From: Luteimonas terricola
Lineage (GTDB): Bacteria > Pseudomonadota > Gammaproteobacteria > Xanthomonadales > Xanthomonadaceae
Assembly (NCBI RefSeq): GCF_004352845.1
Contig: NZ_SJRX01000011.1
Coordinates: 1-46,891 of the forward strand
Direction of reading: 5' to 3'
Length of the DNA: 46,891 nt
The translations under genes were made by a program, and so were the position numbers. Positions 1-5,722 of the stretch are shown here, in pieces (within the stretch, counting starts at the first letter, position 1; each line of letters begins with the position of its first letter). The notes under the pieces are model-generated. The model was not told the DNA's origin and did no database searches. It was given only the letters and a program-made list of their open reading frames with translations.

Positions 1-309
1 CATGAGCGCCAGGATCCGGGCGTCGATGTCGTCGGTCTTGGCCAGTTCGCCGGCGGCATTGGCAAAGGCGCGAGCCTGCCGCGGGTTGACCCGGGCGATC
101 CACAGGCCGGCATCACAGCAGGCCTCGAGCAGCGGTTCTTCGTAGCCACCGGTAGCTTCGACCACGATCCGCGTGGTTCCGAGCGTTCGCAAGCGCTTGA
201 CCAGCTTTGCGATGCCGGCGCGATTGTTGGCAAACCCGACCACGCCTGGCCGCCCATCCACGGCCAGATCCAGGCTGGCCTTGCACACGTCGATCCCTGC
301 TGCCGTCAT
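1..309 (-). CDS. IS110-family transposase, N-terminal 103 codons (incomplete)
   Basis: This is the N-terminal RuvC-like DEDD domain of an IS110-family transposase. The ATG is the complement of 307-309, and 103 codons are readable before the window edge. Visible family features are an opening GIDVCKASLD (first catalytic Asp), the VVEATGGYE motif (catalytic Glu) around residue 50, and VNPRQARAFA followed by KTDDIDARILA (last catalytic Asp pair) near residue 95. The C-terminal serine-containing Tnp_20 domain lies outside the window. The enzyme family mediates RNA-guided transposition using a bridge/seek RNA from the element's own non-coding end. Completeness cannot be judged here. Confidence 0.85.
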   Translation of the reverse strand, partial: MTAAGIDVCKASLDLAVDGRPGVVGFANNRAGIAKLVKRLRTLGTTRIVVEATGGYEEPLLEACCDAGLWIARVNPRQARAFANAAGELAKTDDIDARILALM

Positions 310-445
310 CCCGATTCTCCGTTACAGTCGAGTGGTCGAGAGCATCGCGCCCGAGGCCCACGCTTATCAGTTCGAGGGAAACCTCGACCAACTGTTCGGG
401 CGCAGGGCGCGAGATCCGGCGTGCGGCCCCTGCTGAATTACGGTG
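310..445 (-). ncRNA. IS110 non-coding end, candidate bridge (seek) RNA region
   Basis: About 135 bp upstream of the transposase ATG contain no convincing gene. In IS110-group elements the bridge RNA is transcribed from the non-coding end upstream of the transposase. In IS1111-group elements it lies downstream. The length and position match the first arrangement. I did not derive a secondary structure or identify target- and donor-binding loops, so this is a positional inference. Confidence 0.35.
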
Positions 446-531
446 GTCTGACACCGAGGCGTTATCGGGCGCGCACGTCGGGCTCTCGGCGCCTACGGTA
501 GGGGAAACTCAAGACATAAGGCGTTAGGCCT
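446..531 (+). repeat. Probable attC recombination site (divergent), upstream of crcB
   Basis: The right end reads GCGTTAGGC (523-531), a standard attC core site just before the crcB cassette. A plausible inverse core, GTCTGACACC, begins near 446. An inner pair, GGCGTTAT and ATAAGGCG, could form the second stem arm. The left half is much less conserved than in the other attC sites of the array, possibly because the neighbouring IS110 element has altered it. The right core is solid; the left limit is uncertain. Confidence 0.5.
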
Positions 532-540
532 CAAACACAT

Positions 541-918
541 ATGAGCGCGTACTTGTGGGTAGGACTTGGCGGCTTCCTCGGTTCGGTGGCCCGTTACGCT
601 GCGGCCGTCGCGCTGGGTGCTGCCCCGACGGATCGGTTTCCGTGGGCCACCTTCGCTGTCAATTGTTTGGGCTGTCTGCTGATCGGCGTGCTCGTAGGCG
701 CTTCTGCCAAGGCATCCGTTTCGGAGCCGGTTCGCCTGTTCTTGGTCACCGGTATTCTGGGTGGCTTCACAACCTTCTCGGCGTTCGGGCTGGAGGCGCT
801 CACCCTCCTGCGGCGCGGGGAAACAAGCCTTGCCCTGCTGTACATTCTTGGTAGCGTCCTCGTGGGCATTGCTGCGGTCTGGCTAGGGCTTCGTTTCACC
901 AGCGGGGCAGAGGCCTAA
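541..918 (+). CDS. crcB: CrcB/Fluc fluoride ion channel (integron cassette)
   Basis: This 125-residue inner-membrane protein of the CrcB/Fluc family forms a dual-topology dimeric channel that lets fluoride leave the cell. It has the usual length and four hydrophobic helices. Family signatures are GGFLGSVARY (residues 10-19), NCLGCLLIG (about 41-49) with the pore Asn, and GGFTTFSAFGLE (about 78-89). The ATG lies 9 bp after the attC core and lacks a clear Shine-Dalgarno sequence. The stop TAA is embedded in the inverse core GCCTAAC of its own attC, which is typical of cassette genes. I see no fluoride riboswitch upstream, so expression probably depends on the integron promoter or a neighbour. 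Presumed role: fluoride tolerance. Confidence 0.93.
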   Translation: MSAYLWVGLGGFLGSVARYAAAVALGAAPTDRFPWATFAVNCLGCLLIGVLVGASAKASVSEPVRLFLVTGILGGFTTFSAFGLEALTLLRRGETSLALLYILGSVLVGIAAVWLGLRFTSGAEA

Positions 919-1024
919 CAATGCGTTCAAGCCGAAGCCACTTCGTTCCGCAAACCACATGGCAGAAAAAGCTTGCCATGTGGTTCGCTCCAATACGCGT
1001 CTCGGCTTGACTTGGGTGTTAGGC
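913..1024 (+). repeat. attC site of the crcB cassette (112 bp)
   Basis: Inverse core GCCTAAC at 913-919 and core GTTAGGC at 1018-1024 enclose the familiar left arm AATGCGTTCAAGCCGAAG and right arm CTCGGCTTGACTTGGG. The variable terminal structure is long and contains a near-perfect hairpin (AACCACATGGCA with TGCCATGTGGTT). This makes the site about twice the length of the other attCs in this array. Confidence 0.9.
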
Positions 1025-1047
1025 CGCAGTCGGGTGCCGTCGCAAGC

Positions 1048-1455
1048 ATGATCAAGAAGAGCGTGATCGTTTCGGTGCTTGTGGCGTTCGTTGCCTTTGT
1101 CGTGCTGTCGCTTGTCTGTGGCGCGCCTTACCTCGAGACACCTCTGCTTGGTGGATTGCCACTCGGCAATGGATTGGTCGCTTTAGGGCTCTGTGCCCTG
1201 GCGGGCCTGGCACTTGTACACAGCATTCGGGGCTCTGCGCTACGCGTCGCCTCTCTCGTCTCGCTGCTCGGGGCCGTACTCTGGCTTCCCGTATCAGTCG
1301 CCCTCGCGGGCAATCCGCAGCTCAACTTCAGCGGCGGGCGTGGCTCCATATGGCTGGTGCTTAGCGTGGCGGTCTTTGCCGGCTCATGCTCTACTTTGCT
1401 CTGGGGGTTGGGGGCAGCGGCGCTAGCCAAGATCCGGGGCGCAGGTGCGGGGTGA
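1048..1455 (+). CDS. Small multi-pass membrane protein (integron cassette, unknown function)
   Basis: This 135-residue protein has no family I recognise. It begins MIKKSVIVSVLVAFVAF and has about four hydrophobic segments (residues roughly 5-25, 38-60, 65-90 and 100-128), with Gly/Leu/Ala-rich character and a short Arg/Lys-containing C-terminus. I chose the ATG at 1048 over an upstream in-frame start at 973 because 973 lies inside the preceding attC. It ends one base before an IS30-family element that now separates it from its attC. The extreme C-terminus could therefore have been altered by the insertion. Confidence 0.65.
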   Translation: MIKKSVIVSVLVAFVAFVVLSLVCGAPYLETPLLGGLPLGNGLVALGLCALAGLALVHSIRGSALRVASLVSLLGAVLWLPVSVALAGNPQLNFSGGRGSIWLVLSVAVFAGSCSTLLWGLGAAALAKIRGAGAG

Positions 1456-2535
1456 ATTAACCCCCCACGTGCACCACCCCTGAGATCGCGTTGAGCCTTT
1501 CAATGGGCGTCTGGTAGCCATACCGCTTCCTCGGTCTTGAGTTGAGTTTTTGCGCAATGCGATCGCAGTCACGTTGCCGTACGCGTGCGAGGCTCTTTCG
1601 CTTGGGAAAGTACTGTCGCAGCAGGCCGTTGAAGTTCTCGTTGCTGCCGCGCTCCCAAGGTCGATGCGAATAGGCGAAGTAGCAGCGTATACCGGCGGCT
1701 TCTTCCAGCGCCTTGTAGCCGTGGAACTCGGTGTCGTTGTCCCAGGTGATGGTCTTGAAGGGTAGGCCGCTGTCGCGGATGACCTCCAAGACCGCGCGGT
1801 TGACTGCGGTAACGGTGCGGTGGCGCAACTTCTTGACCAGACTGATCCCTGCGCTGCGGTCGACCAATGTGAGGAGGCAGTCGCGCTCGCCTGTGGCGCC
1901 CGTGACGGTGTCGCCTTCCCAGTGGCCGGGTTCCAGGCGCAGCTCAACGGCTTCGGGCCGGGTGTCGATCATGGGCTTGCCCTGCAGGCGACCGCGCTTT
2001 TCCAGCCAAAACGTCCGTTTGCGGCGGCGCTTCCCGCCCTGTTTCAGGTGCCGGTACAGACGGCCGCCCTGGCGTTGATCCTTGCGCACGTGGCGATAGA
2101 TCGTGGCGTGGCTGATCGGCACGCCCACAGCCTTCCTGGACGCGCCGGCGATCTGCTCCGGACTGCACTGATCTTCCTGCAGCACCGTTTCAATCCAGTC
2201 GTAGATCTCGGGCGGGTGGTGCTTGATCTGCCGCGAGCGGCGACGCCGGCCGTTGGTCCGTTCCTGTGCCTTGCTGGGCCGATAGGCGCCGTCGGTGGCG
2301 TGGCAGGCGTTGCGGCTGAGCTCGCGCCTGATCGTCGTGTGGCTGCGATCGAGCACGCGGGCTATATGGCGGGCGCTGAAGCCCGCTCGATTCATCGCGC
2401 CCAAGGTGTATCTTTCATGCTCGGTGAGCTGGTTGTACATGGGGGATCGTCTCTTGCCGGAGGGATCCCACCCAGTCTGCCAGCTCACCTCTGTAGTATC
2501 GGGCGGCGTGGGCGGTGCACTTACTTTGTTAACCT
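1456..2535 (-). mobile_element. IS30-family insertion sequence (about 1.08 kb)
   Basis: One transposase gene fills the element. The ends are imperfect inverted repeats: the left end reads TTAACCCCCCACGTGCACC (1457-1475), and the right end read inward from 2534 reads TTAACAAAGTAAGTGCACC. They share TTAAC, the inner GTGCACC and a following CCC. As is common in IS30 elements, the transposase stop codon lies within an inverted repeat. No unambiguous target-site duplication can be seen. The element lies between a cassette gene and its attC. Confidence 0.85.
1457..2440 (-). CDS. IS30-family transposase (DDE)
   Basis: This DDE transposase of about 327 residues is counted from MYNQLTEHERYTLGAM. An in-frame ATG at 2488 would add 16 residues unlike the family N-terminus. 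An N-terminal helix-turn-helix (about residues 15-45, ARVLDRSHTTIRREL) binds the ends. The rve-type catalytic core shows GHWEGDTV (first Asp), ITWDNDTEFHGY (second Asp) and NENFNGLLRQYFPK (catalytic Glu), followed by LNSRPRKRYGYQTP, the typical IS30 C-terminus. The second-Asp motif reads WDND rather than the common DNG version, a conservative variation. All three acidic residues are present and the frame is open, so the element may be active. Confidence 0.93.
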   Translation of the reverse strand: MYNQLTEHERYTLGAMNRAGFSARHIARVLDRSHTTIRRELSRNACHATDGAYRPSKAQERTNGRRRRSRQIKHHPPEIYDWIETVLQEDQCSPEQIAGASRKAVGVPISHATIYRHVRKDQRQGGRLYRHLKQGGKRRRKRTFWLEKRGRLQGKPMIDTRPEAVELRLEPGHWEGDTVTGATGERDCLLTLVDRSAGISLVKKLRHRTVTAVNRAVLEVIRDSGLPFKTITWDNDTEFHGYKALEEAAGIRCYFAYSHRPWERGSNENFNGLLRQYFPKRKSLARVRQRDCDRIAQKLNSRPRKRYGYQTPIERLNAISGVVHVGG

Positions 2536-2542
2536 GCGAGGC

Positions 2543-2599
2543 CTAACAATTCATTCAAGCCGACGTCACTACGCGGCGCGGCTCAACTCAGTGTTAGGT
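2543..2599 (+). repeat. attC site of the small-membrane-protein cassette (57 bp)
   Basis: Inverse core GCCTAAC at 2543-2549 is followed by AATTCATTCAAGCCGACG, the complementary arm GCGGCTCAACTCAGT, and core GTTAGGT at 2593-2599. It is a canonical short attC. The IS30 element sits between it and the gene it belongs to. Confidence 0.92.
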
Positions 2600-2613
2600 C
2601 CTTGCCCCAGCAC

Positions 2614-2648
2614 TTGCGCGGGGCCAAAGTGATACTGTAGTGTCACTT
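2614..2648 (+). promoter_or_regulatory. Cassette-borne promoter and operator of the toxin-antitoxin pair
   Basis: A TTGCGC hexamer (2614-2619) and TAGTGT (2638-2643) are 18 bp apart and form a plausible sigma-70 promoter. The -10 ends exactly 6 nt before the antitoxin ATG. Overlapping it is an inverted repeat, AAGTGATAC-TGTA-GTGTCACTT (2627-2648, 8 of 9 pairs). This is the expected position for autorepression by a Phd-type antitoxin or its complex. The sequence is seen; the function is inferred from Phd/YefM family behaviour. Confidence 0.55.
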
Positions 2649-2649
2649 C

Positions 2650-2907
2650 ATGCGTACAGAACTCGTTACCACCCTCAAGCGCCAGGCGACCGAGCTCCTT
2701 TCCGATATCGAGCGGGACAAGGAGCCTATCCTCATCACGCAGCACGGCCTGCCGAGCGCGTACCTCGTGGACGTTGAGAGCTTTCAGCTCATGCAGCGAC
2801 GCATGACAGTGCTCGAGGGAATCGCACGCGGAGAGCAGGCGATTGCCGAGGGTCGTGTGGCGACGCACGCACAAGCCAAGAAGCGTCTCGCCAGATGGCT
2901 GAAATAG
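2650..2907 (+). CDS. Type II antitoxin, Phd/YefM family (integron cassette)
   Basis: This 85-residue antitoxin is expected to bind DNA through its N-terminal Phd/YefM fold and to neutralise the downstream ParE-type toxin through its C-terminal tail. The N-terminal half (TLKRQATELLSDIERDKEP, then ILITQHGLPSAYLVDVESF) shows the conserved pattern of the family. The C-terminal part is helical and charged, ending RLARWLK. It overlaps the toxin gene by 13 bp, so translation is coupled. Toxin-antitoxin pairs are classic stabilisers of large chromosomal integrons. Confidence 0.9.
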   Translation: MRTELVTTLKRQATELLSDIERDKEPILITQHGLPSAYLVDVESFQLMQRRMTVLEGIARGEQAIAEGRVATHAQAKKRLARWLK

Positions 2908-3215
2908 TCTGGTCAGAGCCTGCGCTGAGCGACCTGGATGCCATTGCCGACTACATTGCGTTGGAAGACCCGGTCGCTGCCTCGGAGCTGGTCAAGCGCA
3001 TCTTTGCTCATGTCGAGCGACTTGCTGATCATCCAGAGAGCGGTAGCCGCCCACAAGAGCTTGGGCGTTCACGGTATCGGCAGGTTGTGGAGCCGCCTTG
3101 CCGCGTCTTCTATCGCTACGATGGGCACAAGGTGTTCATCCTGTACGTCATGCGCGCAGAGAGATTGCTTCGTAAGGGACGGTTGGCATCGCGGCAGGCA
3201 AAGGCCCAACAATAG
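2895..3215 (+). CDS. Type II toxin, RelE/ParE superfamily (integron cassette)
   Basis: This 106-residue RelE/ParE-fold toxin has the family landmarks WSEPALSDLDAIADYIALED at the N-terminus (two helices), GSRPQELGRSRYRQVV in the middle, and VFYRYDGHKVFILYVMRAERLL at the end of the sheet. It begins inside the antitoxin gene. ParE members usually poison DNA gyrase while RelE members cleave mRNA on the ribosome; sequence alone favours the ParE branch. The stop codon TAG follows closely after an attC inverse-core-like GCCCAAC. Confidence 0.9.
   Translation: MAEIVWSEPALSDLDAIADYIALEDPVAASELVKRIFAHVERLADHPESGSRPQELGRSRYRQVVEPPCRVFYRYDGHKVFILYVMRAERLLRKGRLASRQAKAQQ
3204..3213 (+). repeat. Truncated attC (only the inverse core remains)
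   Basis: GCCCAACAAT at the toxin stop codon looks like the first bases of an attC. The partner core GTTGGGC and the usual CATTCAAGC arm are absent from the next 90 bp. The toxin-antitoxin pair and the following cupin gene therefore appear to have been fused into one longer cassette by loss of this attC. Confidence 0.5.
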
Positions 3216-3299
3216 GCCTCGCGCACACATGTCCGCACCGCATGGATCCACCCGTTACAGAGGACTGGGGGCATCCAATTCCGCCAGGTGAGGTGTGAC

Positions 3300-3692
3300 A
3301 TGCGCATCGCAAAGACTGATATTCCAGCACGTATCACCATTCCTGGAGCCACGGCTCGGCAGATTCCAGACTTCGGTGATGCCAGTGGTTATGGAGCTAT
3401 TGGGGCAGAGTACTTCTCACTTGGGCAAGGCACGGACATGGCTCCATTGCTCCAAGGGCTCACTGATGATCTTTGCCAATCCCCGCATTGGGGCTATCTC
3501 ATGGAAGGCGAGATCATCGTTACGTACAAAGACGGGACCCATGAGTCTGTAGCTGCTGGTGACATGTTCTTCTGGCCTCCTGGACATACGGTGCGAGTCG
3601 AGAAAGATGCTGAGGTGGTGCTTTTCAGCCCGCAGCATGAACATGGCCAAGTGATCGACCACATGCTAGGGAAGCTCGCGGGTGAGGCCTAA
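3300..3692 (+). CDS. Cupin-domain protein (integron cassette)
   Basis: This 130-residue single-domain cupin has a conserved beta-barrel core: HWGYLMEGEIIVTYKDGTHESVAAGDMFFWPPGHTVRVEKDAEVVLFSP resembles the two cupin motifs (Gly-rich turn G-E-I, then the GDMFFWPPGH segment). The first motif keeps one His (SPHWGYL) and the second keeps one His (PPGH), so metal binding is possible but not certain. I chose the ATG at 3300 over GTG 3288 because an AGGTGAGG ribosome-binding sequence sits just before it. The stop TAA is inside its attC inverse core. Substrate unknown. Confidence 0.8.
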   Translation: MRIAKTDIPARITIPGATARQIPDFGDASGYGAIGAEYFSLGQGTDMAPLLQGLTDDLCQSPHWGYLMEGEIIVTYKDGTHESVAAGDMFFWPPGHTVRVEKDAEVVLFSPQHEHGQVIDHMLGKLAGEA

Positions 3693-3746
3693 CAATTCAT
3701 TCAAGCTGAACCCGCTTCGCGGGTCGGCCTGGTTCCTGTGTTAGCC
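3687..3746 (+). repeat. attC site of the cupin cassette (60 bp)
   Basis: GCCTAAC (3687-3693), AATTCATTCAAGCTGAACC, apex CCGCTTCGCGGG, returning arm GTCGGCCTGGTTCCT, and GTTAGCC at 3740-3746. The right core differs from GTTRRRY at one position. Confidence 0.88.
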
Positions 3747-3765
3747 CTCATACCCGGTTTCCCCA

Positions 3766-4299
3766 ATGTTTGAGAGATTGCCACACAGCCTGGAACGCTT
3801 GCGCCTCCGCACCCTGCGGCCAGACGATCTTGATGCCTTTCACGCGTATCGCAGTGATCCAGTTGTCGCAAGGTACCAAGGCTGGGAACCAATGACGCGA
3901 TGGGAGGCTTCGGACTTCCTGCGGTCTCAAGCCGCCCAAACCAGCCTCGCGCCTGACACATGGCGACAGTTGGCAATTGCCGACGTGAAGAGCGATTTAT
4001 TGATCGGTGATATTGGTGTATGGCTTTCTCCTGACTGTGTACAAGCAGAGTTTGGCCTTAGCATCACCCCCGTGGTTCAGGGAAACGGGTATGGCGCTGA
4101 GTGCGTACGCGGGCTGATAGAGCTCTTGTTCTCGGCCACAGCCGTCGCTGAAGTTGTGGCAAACGCGGATGTCCGTAATTTGGCGTGCCTCGCGGTCTTG
4201 GCGCATTCAGGCATGCGCCACATGGACACGCGACAGGCTGAGTACAAGGGTGAGATTTGTACAGGGCATCTGTTCTCAGTGCGCAAGGCTGAGGGCTGA
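3766..4299 (+). CDS. GNAT-family N-acetyltransferase, RimJ/RimL-like (integron cassette)
   Basis: This 177-residue acetyltransferase starts LERLRLRTLRPDDLDAFHAY, the characteristic opening of the RimJ/RimL (Acetyltransf_3) group. The acetyl-CoA-binding motif A is visible as ITPVVQGNGYGAECVRGLIE around residues 100-120, followed by VVANADVRNLACLAVLAHSGM, the usual N-x-x-S/A region. The substrate could be a protein N-terminus, an antibiotic or a small metabolite; nothing in the sequence decides. The TGA stop lies in the GGCTGAC inverse core of the next attC. Confidence 0.88.
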   Translation: MFERLPHSLERLRLRTLRPDDLDAFHAYRSDPVVARYQGWEPMTRWEASDFLRSQAAQTSLAPDTWRQLAIADVKSDLLIGDIGVWLSPDCVQAEFGLSITPVVQGNGYGAECVRGLIELLFSATAVAEVVANADVRNLACLAVLAHSGMRHMDTRQAEYKGEICTGHLFSVRKAEG

Positions 4300-4352
4300 C
4301 AATTCATTCAGGCTGAAGCCGCTTCGCGGCGCGGCTTGACTCCGGGTTAGGC
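4294..4352 (+). repeat. attC site of the GNAT cassette (59 bp)
   Basis: GGCTGAC (4294-4300), AATTCATTCAGGCTGAAGCC, apex GCTTCGCGGC, GCGGCTTGACTCCGG, and GTTAGGC at 4346-4352. The inverse core has a GGCTGAC variant that supplies the stop codon of the upstream gene. Confidence 0.9.
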
Positions 4353-4356
4353 GGCT

Positions 4357-4535
4357 ATGGTGCATCTCAGTAGACGAGCCTTTGTTGCTACAGCTGCGGC
4401 TGGGACGGTAGTACTTGCTGCGTCCGGCTGAGTGGAGAGAGCAGAATGTATGGGCTGGTCGGCAAGATGAGGGCGGTGGCGGGGCAACGTGACGCTCTGA
4501 TTGCCATCCTGCTTGACGGTGTATCGGGCATGCTT
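4357..4535 (+). pseudogene. Decayed Tat-signal quinol monooxygenase (ABM family) cassette
   Basis: An ATG at 4357 opens a twin-arginine-like signal (MVHLSRRAFVATAAAG, then TVVLAASG) that stops at TGA 4429. In a second frame, from ATG 4446, MYGLVGKMRAVAGQRDALIA continues as ILLDGVSGM. This matches the N-terminus of antibiotic-biosynthesis-monooxygenase/putative quinol monooxygenases, but it runs into foreign sequence after about 30 residues. The two pieces would join if the TGA were a sense codon (CGA, for example) and one base were added near 4445. I read it as one Tat-exported monooxygenase gene disabled by a nonsense change, a frameshift and loss of its 3' half. An alternative is two unrelated short frames. 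Confidence 0.6.
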
Positions 4536-4566
4536 GGCGTTCAAGCTGAAACCCCTCCTTTGGGTC
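4536..4566 (+). repeat. Half attC at the distal end of the cassette array
   Basis: GGCGTTCAAGCTGAAACCCC resembles the left arm of the array's attC sites (TTCAAGCTGAACCC) and is followed by CTCCTTTGGGT, which could be the hairpin apex. No right arm or GTTAGGC core follows: the stop codon of the minus-strand epimerase begins at 4565. The distal edge of the array appears to have been eroded by a deletion. Confidence 0.5.
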
Positions 4567-5722
4567 AAACGATGCGTGCGAAGCGCATCCACTCGCCCGT
4601 GCGTCGGGCGCCGAGTTCGAACGGATGGGCCGGCTTCCAGCCGAGCCGGGCCTTGGCCAGGTCGTTCGACACCCACGACCGGTAGGCCTCGCGCACGACC
4701 CGGCCCGGATTGGGCACCTCGACCGCTGCGGTGTCGTCGGCGTGCGCGGTGGCGCGCCGGCCCTGCAGTCGGGACTTGATGATCATCTTCTGTTCCGGGG
4801 AGATCCGTCCGGCGACCAGCTCCTTGGTGCCGCGAATCAGCCTGCCCACCGGCGGGATGGTGCCGAGCTGGGTATGGAAAGCCGGGGAGGCGGCGAGCCG
4901 GAGCGCCGCGGTGACGCTGTCGCGCGCGCGCGGTCGTCTCCCCTGCCAGTAGGCGGCAATGTCGTCGGGCGAGTGGTCATGGGTCGTCTTCGGGCCTTCG
5001 ACCATGCCGGCGAAAGTAGTGATGAAGTCCCGCCACGTGATGCGGGTATCGCCGTTGATCAGGAGCGCCGCGCCGACCGCGTCGTCGCCGTCGAGCGCCG
5101 CCATGATCGCTTCGCAGACGTCGTCGACGTACACCGCGTTGCAGACGCCGCGGCCACCGTCGATCATGCTGATCCGCCCCTCCCGCGCGCCCTGGATGAT
5201 TGGCGTGACGAAGAAGCTGTAGGGCCCGTAGACGATGGTCGGGCGGAGGACGACGGTCTCGAGCGCGCCCCGCTTCCCGGCCGCCGTGACCACGGCTTCG
5301 CCGGCAGCCTTGGCGTCGGAGTAGGCCTCGCCCCAACGCTTGATCGACGCGGTGCTTTCGGTGAGCACCGGCAGCTCCGGCGATGGTCCGTGCACCGCCA
5401 TCGAGCTGACGTGGACGAGGCGTCGGACTCCGGCACGCGTGCAGGCGTTGACGAGGTGCGCGGTCTGCTTCCTGGTGCTCTGGTCGTCGCCATGGGCCAG
5501 GTTGATGACGGCGTCGCACCCTTTTACCGCCCGCGCCAGGCTGCCGGGGTCGAGCATGTCGCCGGCAACCAGCTCGGTGTCCAGGCGGGCAATCCGGACG
5601 GCGCGCGAGAAGTCGCGGACCAGCGCGCGGTACGGGAGCCGGTACTCCAGCGACAGGAGCTCGCACAGGCGCGAGCCGATGAACCCGGTGGCGCCGGTGA
5701 CGAGGATCCGGGCGGGCTTCAT
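4565..5722 (-). CDS. NAD-dependent epimerase/dehydratase (extended SDR)
   Basis: This 385-residue extended short-chain dehydrogenase opens MKPARILVTGATGFIGSRLC, the Rossmann GxxGxxG motif. LVHVSSMAVHG carries the catalytic Ser region, YSDAKAAGE is the YxxxK active site, and VLRPTIVYGP is the post-catalytic signature. It probably acts on a nucleotide sugar or isoprenoid-type substrate, as do others in the family. The C-terminal 120 residues are less conserved and contain a long linker. The start at 5722 overlaps the upstream oxidoreductase stop by 4 bp (ATGA), so the two are translationally coupled. A longer upstream frame is only a shadow. The 3' end abuts the eroded integron edge, yet the C-terminus looks complete. 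Confidence 0.85.
   Translation of the reverse strand: MKPARILVTGATGFIGSRLCELLSLEYRLPYRALVRDFSRAVRIARLDTELVAGDMLDPGSLARAVKGCDAVINLAHGDDQSTRKQTAHLVNACTRAGVRRLVHVSSMAVHGPSPELPVLTESTASIKRWGEAYSDAKAAGEAVVTAAGKRGALETVVLRPTIVYGPYSFFVTPIIQGAREGRISMIDGGRGVCNAVYVDDVCEAIMAALDGDDAVGAALLINGDTRITWRDFITTFAGMVEGPKTTHDHSPDDIAAYWQGRRPRARDSVTAALRLAASPAFHTQLGTIPPVGRLIRGTKELVAGRISPEQKMIIKSRLQGRRATAHADDTAAVEVPNPGRVVREAYRSWVSNDLAKARLGWKPAHPFELGARRTGEWMRFARIV

Larger units (their letters stand above)
1..445 (-). mobile_element. IS110-family insertion sequence, partial (runs off the left edge)
   Basis: The element contains the start of an IS110-type transposase reading leftward out of the window, plus about 135 bp of non-coding DNA upstream of its start codon. 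IS110-family elements lack ordinary terminal inverted repeats, so the right boundary is estimated. I place it near 445 because an attC-like block starts at about 446. Some IS110/IS1111 elements are known to target integron attC sites, and the position directly beside a cassette boundary fits that. The boundary is inference. Confidence 0.7.

Noticed and set aside
500..540. Possible fluoride riboswitch before crcB
   Set aside because: The gap between the attC core and the ATG is only 9 bp, and no conserved crcB-motif RNA elements are present upstream.
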